A stretch of DNA of 64,000 nucleotides from Roseateles_C aquae (GTDB lineage Bacteria; Pseudomonadota; Gammaproteobacteria; Burkholderiales; Burkholderiaceae_C): the NCBI RefSeq assembly GCF_032337115.1, contig NZ_JAVXZY010000002.1, positions 372,001-436,000 on the forward strand. The letters run 5' to 3'. A model generated the notes under the pieces. That model saw only the letters and a list, made by a program, of their open reading frames with translations, was not told the DNA's origin and did not search any database. The position numbers were made by a program, and so were the translations under genes. Shown piece after piece: positions 53,840 to 64,000 of this stretch (position 1 is the first letter of the stretch; every line of letters begins with the position of its first letter).

Positions 53840-54835
53840 TCAACCGAGGCTGGAGAGGCGCTTGCGGGCGTCCTCCAGATTGCGCGGGTTGGTGCGCTTG
53901 CTGGCGATATAGCGTTCGAAGGCTGCCTTGGCCTGGGCCTTGTCCCCCTTGCCCTGCAGCGCAACGCCGAGTCGGTAGTCTATCGGCAGCTGCTCGGCAC
54001 CTTCCAGACCGCGCGCGCGCTCGATCAGCTTGACGGCCTCGTCAAACTGGCCTTGCTCGGTGGCCACACGGCCCAGGCCGTACGCCCCCCAGGCCGCTTG
54101 CGGCTGCAACTGCTGCAACTGCTCGTACCAGCTCTTGGCCTTGGCCCATTGCTTGTCCTGCAGATAGCCGATGCCAAAGCTGCCGCAGGTCTGGCGCCAT
54201 TCGTTGTTCAGCCAGGCGTTGTCGCCGGGCTTGAAGCTCAGCAGCTCCCGCTCGGCCTCGGCCAGCTTGCCATCTTGCGCCAGCACGCGCGAACGCATCA
54301 GCTTGGCGAGTTCGGGCTGTGACTCGCGCACCTCCTGCGCCAATGCGCCGGCCTTGCTGATGCTGCCGCCAGCCACGCTGGGCGCCATCACATAGAACTG
54401 CTGCAGCGCCGCGCGGGCCTCGATGAAGCCGGGGTCGATCTCCAGCGCGCGGCTGAAGGCATCGCGGATCTTGCCGGTCAGGCTCATGGCCTTGAACATG
54501 CTGGCGCTCATCGCCTGCACGCCCAGCAGCGAGCCCAGCGCGTAGTGGCAGGCCGCCTCCTTGGGCTGCTGGGCCAGGCACTGCTCCATGCTGTGCACAC
54601 CGGCTTCGACGCGCTTGTCGTCGCCGCTGTCCTTGGCCAATAGCGCCAGCGCGACAGCCGCCTGGGTATCGGCTGGGCTTTGCTTCAGCCGGGTTTGGGC
54701 CACGCGTTCCAGCTCTTCGGTCTTGTCCTTGTCCAACAGGGTCTGCAGTTGTGCGTCCTTGAAGACACTGGCCTGGGCGGCGCCCGTGGCGATGAGTACG
54801 GCGAGGGTCAGGTACGGCAGCTTCGAATGACGCAT
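53840..54835 (-). CDS. Secreted TPR protein, copy 1 of a tandem pair
   Basis: Exported TPR protein of 331 residues with signal peptide MRHSKLPYLTLAVLIATGAAQA. Matches the paralogue throughout: VERVAQTRLKQSPADTQAAVALALLA, ARAALQQFYVMAPSVAGG versus ARSALQQYYLIVPAIAGG, and the C-terminal GAEQLPIDYRLGVALQGKGDKAQAKAAFERY. Function unknown; the conserved Gly-Gly loop after the YVMAPS/YLIVPA strand is notable. ATG 54835 is used; GTG 54844 is possible. Confidence 0.8.
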   Translation of the reverse strand: MRHSKLPYLTLAVLIATGAAQASVFKDAQLQTLLDKDKTEELERVAQTRLKQSPADTQAAVALALLAKDSGDDKRVEAGVHSMEQCLAQQPKEAACHYALGSLLGVQAMSASMFKAMSLTGKIRDAFSRALEIDPGFIEARAALQQFYVMAPSVAGGSISKAGALAQEVRESQPELAKLMRSRVLAQDGKLAEAERELLSFKPGDNAWLNNEWRQTCGSFGIGYLQDKQWAKAKSWYEQLQQLQPQAAWGAYGLGRVATEQGQFDEAVKLIERARGLEGAEQLPIDYRLGVALQGKGDKAQAKAAFERYIASKRTNPRNLEDARKRLSSLG

Positions 54836-54879
54836 GGTGGGCACTGAATCCGATATGGATGGCTGTTGAGGGTGATGCT

Positions 54880-55971
54880 CTAACGGCCTGAACCTCCTTG
54901 GGTTGACCGTCCTGGCTTCGCCTTGCTGGCGCTTGGCGATGAGCGCGCATTGTGCTGATCTGAGCCCGTTTTGCCAGCCCTGCCTTTAGTCATCGCCGCA
55001 TTCAAGGGGGATGAGGCAGCCAGCGAGGCCTGTCGCCGCTCACGCCCGGCAGGCTTCAGCGCTGAGCGCACATGCTCGATAAAACGTGACACCACGGGTG
55101 CGGCCTGTGGTGCCGCGGTGGCCACCGTGCGCTCGCGCCAGATCAGGCTGGTTTCGCTCATGGGCAGACCAGCAGGCAGCTGCCGGGCAGACAAGCGCTG
55201 GTACTGCACCCCCTCGCGCTGCAGCGCGCTGACCGCTTCCGGCACCCAGGCCACGCCCATGCCGGCGGAGACCAGATGGATGATGGTCTGCATCTGTATC
55301 GCTTCCTGCGCAATCTGCGGCTGCTGGCCCTGGGCCCGGTAGAACGCCATCAGCTCGTCGAACAGCGACGGCGCAATCTCGCGCGGAAAGATCACCAGCG
55401 GCTGAGCAAGCATCTGCGCCAGCGCGGCCTTGCCCGCCGCGAACTGCTGGCTCTCCGCATGGGCCAGCACCAGCGGCTCGACGGCGATGCGCAGGCTGGC
55501 AAAGCCGGCCGGCACCGCGCCCGGTGCGTGAATCACGAAGCCGGCGTCGAGCTCGTCGCGTTCAAAGGCCTGCAGCTGCACATCCAGTGTGGCCTCGTGC
55601 AGGCTCAGTGCAATACCGGGGTAGCGCTCGCGAAAGCCGCGCAACCACTGCGGCATCGCCCCGTAGCCGACGGTGGAAACAAAGCCCAGCCGCAACCGCC
55701 CCTGCTCGCCGCCGGCAGCGGCACACACCAGCGCCGGCAGCTGCTCCAGCTCGCTCAGGCACCGCTGTGCGGCCTCGCGCAGGGCCGCGCCCGCTGGCGT
55801 CAGCACGACGGTGCGCCGGGTGCGCGTGAACAGCGGCACGCCCAAGCTCTGCTCCAGCTTTTGAATCGCCATGCTGAGTGGCGGCTGCGTCATGTGCAGG
55901 CGCTCGGCAGCACGACCGAAGTGCAACTCCTCGGCCAGCACCAGAAACTGCTTCAGGCTGCGTATTTCCAT
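54880..55971 (-). CDS. LysR-family transcriptional regulator, divergent from ilvD
   Basis: LysR regulator of 363 residues. The HTH is [25 protein letters not shown] with [14 protein letters not shown]; a ligand-binding domain follows ([21 protein letters not shown]). A basic, Ser/Lys/Arg-rich tail of about 55 residues extends past the usual end. It is divergent from ilvD (129 nt apart) and may regulate it, a common arrangement (inference). The ligand is unknown. The ATG at 55971 gives the standard N-terminus; an open frame continues upstream into ilvD but is antisense to that gene. Confidence 0.85.
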   Translation of the reverse strand: MEIRSLKQFLVLAEELHFGRAAERLHMTQPPLSMAIQKLEQSLGVPLFTRTRRTVVLTPAGAALREAAQRCLSELEQLPALVCAAAGGEQGRLRLGFVSTVGYGAMPQWLRGFRERYPGIALSLHEATLDVQLQAFERDELDAGFVIHAPGAVPAGFASLRIAVEPLVLAHAESQQFAAGKAALAQMLAQPLVIFPREIAPSLFDELMAFYRAQGQQPQIAQEAIQMQTIIHLVSAGMGVAWVPEAVSALQREGVQYQRLSARQLPAGLPMSETSLIWRERTVATAAPQAAPVVSRFIEHVRSALKPAGRERRQASLAASSPLNAAMTKGRAGKTGSDQHNARSSPSASKAKPGRSTQGGSGR

Positions 55972-56000
55972 TTGATCGTTCCTGCCGGCCATTGGCCACT

Positions 56001-56030
56001 GATACACGCGATAGATCAATTCTCCGTCAA
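56001..56030 (-). promoter_or_regulatory. Candidate promoter of the LysR gene in the ilvD intergenic region
   Basis: On the minus strand TTGACG (56030 to 56025) and GTGTAT/TGTATC (56007-56001) with 17-18 bp spacing. The 129-bp region is relatively AT-rich (for example 56014-56040) and would also carry LysR sites. Weak call. Confidence 0.4.
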
Positions 56031-56100
56031 ACATATATTGGACGCCGCCTGTGACGCGTTCGATACTGCAGGCTTCACCGCTCCCCTGCCCGCAAATACC

Positions 56101-57780
<1,680 letters not shown>

Positions 57781-57930
57781 GGGGCAGCACAGGGGCCTGT
57801 CGCCGGCTGGGCGCGCCCATGCCGGCGATTCTGCAGTTCGTCGGCCGCACGAAGACAGGCCACGCATGGCTTTGCAGAATTCGCGGCATTCGAGCCATCC
57901 CGGCTTCGACCCAGCGACTAAGAACCCGCC

Positions 57931-58296
57931 ATGCGCCCTACCCGCCTGTTTGCCAGCACCTTGAGCCTGGCCCTGATTTCCGCCCTGATCAGCGGCTGCG
58001 CCATTTCCGTGACGACCACCGGCGAGACCGGCAGCGTCAAGACCAAGACCGTCGGCGGCGCCACCCGTTTCCAATGCGTGCAAAGTCCGAGCGGCGACTG
58101 CAATTACGCGCTGTTCACCAGCCGCTGCCAAAGCGTTGATGGCGACAGCGGCAAGCCGACGACCAGCTGCACCTACCAGGTCTTTGAAGAGTTCAGCGTC
58201 GCCGTTGGCGATACCCGCGAGGTGAAGAATCTGCCGTCCAACTACAAGCAATGCATGAAGGGCGGCGGCCGCCCACAGATTCCGAACTGCGATTGA
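57931..58296 (+). CDS. Small cysteine-rich lipoprotein
   Basis: Predicted lipoprotein of 121 residues with lipobox LISGC (Cys23). The mature part is Thr/Ser-rich with six cysteines (for example FQCVQSPSGDCNYALFTSRC), which could form disulphides outside the cytoplasm. No family recognised. ATG 57931. It is 150 nt after ilvD; no terminator is visible between. Confidence 0.6.
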   Translation: MRPTRLFASTLSLALISALISGCAISVTTTGETGSVKTKTVGGATRFQCVQSPSGDCNYALFTSRCQSVDGDSGKPTTSCTYQVFEEFSVAVGDTREVKNLPSNYKQCMKGGGRPQIPNCD

Positions 58297-58342
58297 GCGC
58301 CGGCTTTGACTGGCTCAGTACATAAGCCAGCCAGAGCAAGCT

Positions 58343-58588
58343 TCAGGAGCGGCGTTGCCTGTCGCTCTGACCCAGGTTCTCAACCGCACGCTGCCGGCGC
58401 GCGGCCTTCTTGGCGTCCATCGCTTCCATGGCCTTGCGCTGGGTGTAACCCGAGCTGTCCGCCCAGGCCCACCACAGGGCGGCCAGTCCAAAGGGCAGCA
58501 GGATGACGATCCAGCTCCAGTGCGCCACCGGCACCACGCCCAGCAGCTTCAACAGCAGCAGCACGACACCCAATCCGACCATCCACAT
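58343..58588 (-). CDS. Small Trp-rich membrane protein (TIGR04438-type)
   Basis: An 81-residue protein: two hydrophobic segments (MWMVGLGVVLLLLKLLGVV and WSWIVILLPFGLAALWWAWA) and a basic Lys/Arg/Gln-rich tail. The Trp-rich pattern WSW, WWAWADSSGYTQRKAMEAMDAKKAAR matches the small Trp-rich proteins of betaproteobacteria (TIGR04438). Function unknown. ATG 58588 is set by AAGGA upstream. Divergent from the cytochrome c gene. Confidence 0.75.
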   Translation of the reverse strand: MWMVGLGVVLLLLKLLGVVPVAHWSWIVILLPFGLAALWWAWADSSGYTQRKAMEAMDAKKAARRQRAVENLGQSDRQRRS

Positions 58589-58758
58589 ACACGCAATCCT
58601 TGTCGCTTTCCGGGTACGCGCGTCGCAGCAGCTTGGTCTGCAGCGAGCTGGCCCACCCGTACAATCCCTGAGAAGGGTTCCTGCTTGAAACTGTAGTGCA
58701 GTTCCGCTCATGGGCCCGCGGTGTTTTCCCCCCACAGCCGAAGACAAGGAAACAAAGC

Positions 58759-59067
58759 ATGAAGTCGATCCTGATTGCCGTGGCCGCCCTGGCCGCCACG
58801 CTGAGCGCCCCGGCCTTTGCCAACGCCGATCTGGCCAAGGCCAAGAACTGCATGACCTGCCACGCCGTTGACAAGAAGATCGTCGGCCCGGCCTACAAGG
58901 ACGTGGCCGCCAAGTACGCCAAGGACAAGGACGCCACCGCCAAGCTGGCCGAAAAAATCATCAAGGGTGGCTCCGGCGCCTGGGGCCCGGTGCCCATGCC
59001 CCCGAACACGCAAGTGACGCCCGATGAAGCCAAGAAGCTGGCGGCCTGGGTGCTCACGGTGAAGTAA
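58759..59067 (+). CDS. Class I c-type cytochrome
   Basis: Periplasmic electron carrier of 102 residues; signal peptide ends near AFAN. The haem motif is CMTCH (Cys31, Cys34, His35), and Met80 in PVPMPPN is the probable sixth ligand. Size and sequence resemble cytochrome c551/c552. ATG 58759 has AAGGA upstream. The gene is followed immediately by a 110-bp repeat with a terminator. Confidence 0.93.
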   Translation: MKSILIAVAALAATLSAPAFANADLAKAKNCMTCHAVDKKIVGPAYKDVAAKYAKDKDATAKLAEKIIKGGSGAWGPVPMPPNTQVTPDEAKKLAAWVLTVK

Positions 59068-59070
59068 AGA

Positions 59071-59180
59071 CCACCCCCTACCGGCTTCGCCGGCCCCCTC
59101 AAGGGGGCGCGCCCGTAGGACCGGCAGAGCCGGATCCTCGGGCGCCGCTGGATGAGTCAAGGCCCGCCGTTTGGCGGGCC
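59071..59180 (+). repeat. 110-bp repeat element, plus orientation (end of cytochrome c gene)
   Basis: Starts 3 nt after the stop with CCACCCCCTAC, contains several short hairpins (GGCCCCCTCAAGGGGGC, CCGGCAGAGCCGG) and ends in the terminator hairpin GGCCCGCC-GTTT-GGCGGGCC (59161-59180). A closely similar copy lies inverted at 59411-59520. Confidence 0.8.
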
Positions 59181-59189
59181 TTTCCTTTT
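59161..59189 (+). terminator. Rho-independent terminator of the cytochrome c gene
   Basis: GGCCCGCC (59161-59168), loop GTTT, GGCGGGCC (59173-59180), then TTTCCTTTT. It is the outer end of the 110-bp repeat. Confidence 0.85.
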
Positions 59190-59222
59190 GGCTCTTTGCG
59201 CGCTAGCTGTTGATCAGCCAAA

Positions 59223-59314
59223 ACAAACCACAGAGCCACAGAGTCGCAGAGGAATTCACAGAGGGAACAAAGGTTCGCTGCGTTTTTCTCTGTGTCTCAG
59301 TGCCTCTGTGGTTG
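59223..59314. repeat. Intergenic inverted repeat (CACAGAG family), copy 2
   Basis: Arms AACCACAGAG (59227-59236) and CTCTGTGGTT (59305-59314), with repeated CACAGAG/CTCTGTG inside. Related to 50708-50788. It lies between the two inverted 110-bp elements. Confidence 0.75.
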
Positions 59315-59405
59315 CCTTTGTTTGTTTCCAGAGCAGCCACACTTAACGCCAAAAGAGCCTTCCTTCTTGATCGCGCGCTTGCGTCAGCACTGCGACGGTA
59401 CAAGC

Positions 59406-59429
59406 GGAAAGGCCCGCCAAAGGCGGGCC
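59406..59429 (-). terminator. Rho-independent terminator of acs (minus strand)
   Basis: On the minus strand GGCCCGCC-TTT-GGCGGGCC (59429 to 59411) followed by TTTCC. It is the outer end of the second 110-bp element, reading from the acs stop. The T run is short. Confidence 0.65.
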
Positions 59430-59520
59430 TTGACACATCCAGCGAGGCTCGCAGATCCGGCTTTGCCGGTCTGCCGAGCCTGCCCCCTTGAGGGGGCGCG
59501 CGCCAGCGCGTAGGGGGTGG
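59411..59520 (-). repeat. 110-bp repeat element, inverted copy (end of acs)
   Basis: Read from the minus strand this matches the element at 59071-59180: CCACCCCCTAC at 59520, GCCCCCTCAAGGGGGC, GACCGGCAAAGCCGG and the terminator stem. It begins right at the acs stop codon (59521-59523). Confidence 0.8.
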
Positions 59521-61491
<1,971 letters not shown>

Positions 61492-61547
61492 CGCGTCTCT
61501 CTCCTAAGCGGGGTGCGCCAGATTTGGAATCATCTTGGCGCTACTGT

Positions 61548-61570
61548 GCGGTTTGTCACTGACGAACCGC
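61548..61570. promoter_or_regulatory. Interrupted inverted repeat between acs and the yqhA-like gene
   Basis: GCGGTT-t-GTC-act-GAC-g-AACCGC: outer arms of 6 bp (61548-61553, 61565-61570) and inner arms GTC/GAC. Just after it is a perfect 10-bp palindrome CTTGTACAAG (61576-61585). Both lie in the 275-bp divergent region and are candidate operators for acs control. Confidence 0.5.
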
Positions 61571-61766
61571 TTACTCTTGTACAAGACCATTGTGTCGCCC
61601 GCGCCGAGACTGCTGTGCGCTGGACGAGCACCGTGGCCGCATAGCGGCCTTTGCCTGTTCGCGCGGTCGACTCGGGACATCGCCTTTGCTGCGCCACATG
61701 AACCGCCACACGAACTGCCGCATCGTCTCACTAGAATCGGCCCGCCACGCTTCCAGAGAGTTACCA

Positions 61767-62402
61767 ATGAGTTCCGAAAAGAATCTGAATCCCCGCCTCG
61801 GCCTGCTGCCCCAGCTGATTTTTGGCAGCCGCTGGCTGCAACTGCCGCTGTATCTGGGGCTGATCCTGGCGCAGGCGGTGTACGTCTACCAGTTCTGGAC
61901 CGAGCTAGTGCACCTGATTGAGGCCGCCTTTGGCCACCAGGAGGCGCTGGTGACCCTGGTCAAGAGCATTGGCTACAAGGCCGCGGCCATCAAGGATGCC
62001 AGCGGGGCGGTGATCGGTTATGAGCCCATCGCCAAGCTGAACGAAACCATCATCATGCTGGTCGTGCTGGGCCTGATCGATGTGGTGATGATCTCCAATC
62101 TGCTGATCATGGTCATCGTCGGCGGCTACGAGACCTTTGTCTCGCGGATGAATCTTGATGGCCACCCGGACCAACCGGAGTGGCTCAGCCACGTCAACGC
62201 CTCGGTGCTGAAGGTCAAGCTGGCCACCGCCATCATTGGCATCTCGTCGATCCACCTGCTCAAGACCTTCATCAACGCCGACAACTACAGCGAAAAGACG
62301 CTGATGTGGCAGACCCTGATCCACATCGCCTTCCTGCTCTCGGCCATGGCCATCGCGATGACCGACCGCCTGCTCGGCCACGCCAAGGACGCCCAGCACT
62401 GA
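61767..62402 (+). CDS. YqhA/UPF0114-family membrane protein
   Basis: Inner-membrane protein of 211 residues matching the YqhA family (TIGR00645): [88 protein letters not shown]. About four helices. Function unknown. ATG 61767 is preceded by GAGAG. Divergent from acs. Confidence 0.88.
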   Translation: MSSEKNLNPRLGLLPQLIFGSRWLQLPLYLGLILAQAVYVYQFWTELVHLIEAAFGHQEALVTLVKSIGYKAAAIKDASGAVIGYEPIAKLNETIIMLVVLGLIDVVMISNLLIMVIVGGYETFVSRMNLDGHPDQPEWLSHVNASVLKVKLATAIIGISSIHLLKTFINADNYSEKTLMWQTLIHIAFLLSAMAIAMTDRLLGHAKDAQH

Positions 62403-62756
62403 GCGTCTGCTCGCGCCACCTCCAGGCCCACGGCAAGCCGGCCAGCATCGAGCCCCCGGGCACGGCAAGCTTGGGCAGGGCCTCGTAGCAGGCGCCCGGG
62501 CCGGCAAAAGCTCAGCCACCGGCCGTTACACCGGCGAAGCAGCACCGCCTGCCTGGCCCCGCCACCGCCGCGCCCCTTGATCGCGCTTTGCTGCACCCAA
62601 GATCGGCCCAGCCGGCTTCGCTACACTGACAGGCATCACAGCCTGCGCCAGGCCCTCAGGCCCGGCTTTCAGCGCGCTGCAAGCCAAAGCTGGCATCGTG
62701 CCGTAGTTTTCAGCCTGCCCAAGCACTTCCCGCCCCACTCACGTTGGACTCACACC
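62403..62756. other. Intergenic region without recognisable gene
   Basis: 354 bp between the yqhA-like gene and fumarase. No supported frame, hairpin terminator or tRNA is seen. A TACACT at 62622-62627 is the only -10-like box, without a good -35. Confidence 0.5.
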
Positions 62757-64000
62757 ATGAGCACACAGATTCGATACGCTGATCTGGTCGACAGCGTCGC
62801 CGCCGCCCTGCAGTACATCAGCTACTACCACCCGGCCGACTACATCGCCCACCTGGCCCGCGCCTATGAGCGCGAGCAAAGCCCGGCGGCCAAGGACGCG
62901 ATCGCGCAGATCCTGACCAACAGCCGCATGTGCGCCGAAGGCCGTCGCCCGATCTGCCAGGACACCGGCATCGTCAATGTGTTCCTGAAGATCGGCATGG
63001 ATGTGCGCTGGCTCGACTTCCCGGACTCGATCCAGGACGCCATCAACGAAGGCGTGCGCCGCGCCTACAACCATCCGGACAACAAGCTGCGCGCCTCGGT
63101 CTTGAGCGACCCAATCTTCGAGCGCAAGAACACCAAGGACAACACACCGGCCGTGATCTTCATGGAGGTCGTACCCGGCAACACCGTGGACGTGATCGTC
63201 GCGGCCAAGGGCGGCGGCTCGGAGAACAAGAGCAAGGTGTATATGCTCAACCCGAGCGACAACATCGTCGACTGGGTGTTGAAGACGGTGCCGACCATGG
63301 GCGCCGGCTGGTGCCCGCCGGGCATGCTGGGCATCGGCGTCGGCGGCACGGCCGAAAAGGCGGCGCTGCTGGCCAAGGAAGCGCTGATGGACGATATCGA
63401 TATGTACGAGCTGCTCGAACGCGGCCCGCAGAACAAGCTCGAGGAGCTACGTATCGAGTTGTACGAGAAGGTCAACGCCCTGGGCATTGGCGCGCAGGGC
63501 CTGGGCGGCCTGACCACGGTGCTGGACGTCAAGATCAAGACCTACCCGACCCACGCCGCGTCCAAGCCGATCGCGATGATCCCCAACTGCGCGGCCACCC
63601 GCCATGCGCATTTCGTGCTCGACGGCAGCGGCCCCAGCTACCTGACCCCGCCTAGCCTGGACCTGTGGCCCGATGTGCACTGGGCGCCGGACTACAACAA
63701 GAGCAAGCGCGTCGACCTGAACACGCTGACCAAGGCCGAAGTGGCCAGCTGGAAGCCGGGCGACACTCTGCTCTTGAACGGCAAGATGCTGACCGGCCGC
63801 GACGCTGCCCACAAGCGCATCCAGGACATGCTGGCCCGCGGCGAGAAGCTGCCGGTGGACTTCACCAACCGGGTCATCTACTACGTCGGCCCGGTGGATC
63901 CGGTGCGCGACGAGGTCGTCGGCCCGGCCGGCCCGACCACGGCCACGCGGATGGACAAATTCACCCGCATGATGCTGGAACAGACCGGCCTGATCGCCAT
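62757..64000 (+). CDS. fumA: Class I (iron-sulfur) fumarate hydratase, 3' end outside the window
   Basis: TCA-cycle enzyme interconverting fumarate and malate. 414 codons are visible of an expected ~508. Class I features: RRPICQDTG with cluster Cys67, VAAKGGGSENKSKVYML, GAGWCPPGMLGIGVGG, IGAQGLGGLTTVLDVK and IPNCAATRHAHF with another cluster cysteine. The final part starts the beta domain (TNRVIYYVGPVDPVRDEVVGPAGPTTATRMDKF). This oxygen-sensitive class differs from FumC. ATG 62757. The frame is open to the window end. Confidence 0.93.
   Translation, partial: MSTQIRYADLVDSVAAALQYISYYHPADYIAHLARAYEREQSPAAKDAIAQILTNSRMCAEGRRPICQDTGIVNVFLKIGMDVRWLDFPDSIQDAINEGVRRAYNHPDNKLRASVLSDPIFERKNTKDNTPAVIFMEVVPGNTVDVIVAAKGGGSENKSKVYMLNPSDNIVDWVLKTVPTMGAGWCPPGMLGIGVGGTAEKAALLAKEALMDDIDMYELLERGPQNKLEELRIELYEKVNALGIGAQGLGGLTTVLDVKIKTYPTHAASKPIAMIPNCAATRHAHFVLDGSGPSYLTPPSLDLWPDVHWAPDYNKSKRVDLNTLTKAEVASWKPGDTLLLNGKMLTGRDAAHKRIQDMLARGEKLPVDFTNRVIYYVGPVDPVRDEVVGPAGPTTATRMDKFTRMMLEQTGLIA

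Overview
The window looks like chromosomal DNA from a high-GC betaproteobacterium of the order Burkholderiales, most like the Roseateles/Paucibacter/Rubrivivax group. The basis is gene content and style: the rpsP-rimM-trmD-rplS order, a small Trp-rich protein of the betaproteobacterial type, DUF1439, DUF2788, DUF3501 and CobD/CbiB-like proteins, PEP-CTERM proteins, and dense coding with many 1-4 nt overlaps. The genus is inference. I see no phage, insertion sequence, CRISPR array or replication origin. One 100-N assembly gap lies inside a tandem repeat at 10755-10854.

Layout. 14-9632: efflux adaptor and TetR regulator with a palindromic operator, DUF1439 lipoprotein, uppP, map, glnD, an SPFH protein and three small membrane proteins. 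9663-15336 (minus strand): a coiled-coil protein broken by the gap, a secreted oligopeptidase B-like peptidase, DUF3501 and an alpha/beta hydrolase. 15535-18186: tRNA-Ala(CGC), a DUF3011/ricin-lectin protein, an EF-hand protein and an Xre-RES toxin-antitoxin pair. 18466-22758: a compact four-gene cassette (PEP-CTERM protein, metallophosphoesterase with a C-terminal dockerin-like module, PEP-CTERM protein with a cohesin-like domain, kelch-repeat protein). This is the most unusual part of the window.

22878-43587: mixed housekeeping and signalling genes. They include an Aer-like chemoreceptor, a duplicated-PAS GGDEF protein, an MFS pump with a cysteine-rich regulator and a strong inverted-repeat operator, a Pro/Thr-linker lipoprotein, RluA, an SDR, a Tim44-like protein, an S9 peptidase, a 2OG-Fe(II) oxygenase, an acyltransferase and a CobD/CbiB-like protein. 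43627-47967: a Nudix hydrolase, the rpsP-rimM-trmD-rplS cluster with an internal promoter before rplS, a GNAT acetyltransferase and a small membrane protein. 48129-54835: a secreted TPR protein with an HELSH metalloprotease motif, two identical tRNA-Val(CAC) genes, then dnaQ, lgt and two tandem TPR paralogues. 54880-64000: a LysR regulator divergent from ilvD, a lipoprotein, the Trp-rich protein, cytochrome c, acs, a YqhA-like protein and the start of a class I fumarase.

As a whole, the region carries central functions (cell-wall lipid recycling, N-terminal methionine removal, nitrogen signalling, branched-chain amino acid synthesis, acetate activation, TCA cycle, ribosome and tRNA maturation) mixed with secreted or surface proteins. 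The PEP-CTERM proteins imply an exosortase system elsewhere in the genome. Related intergenic repeats occur at 50708-50788 and 59071-59520. At the second site two inverted copies of a 110-bp terminator-bearing element cap the convergent genes for cytochrome c and acs.
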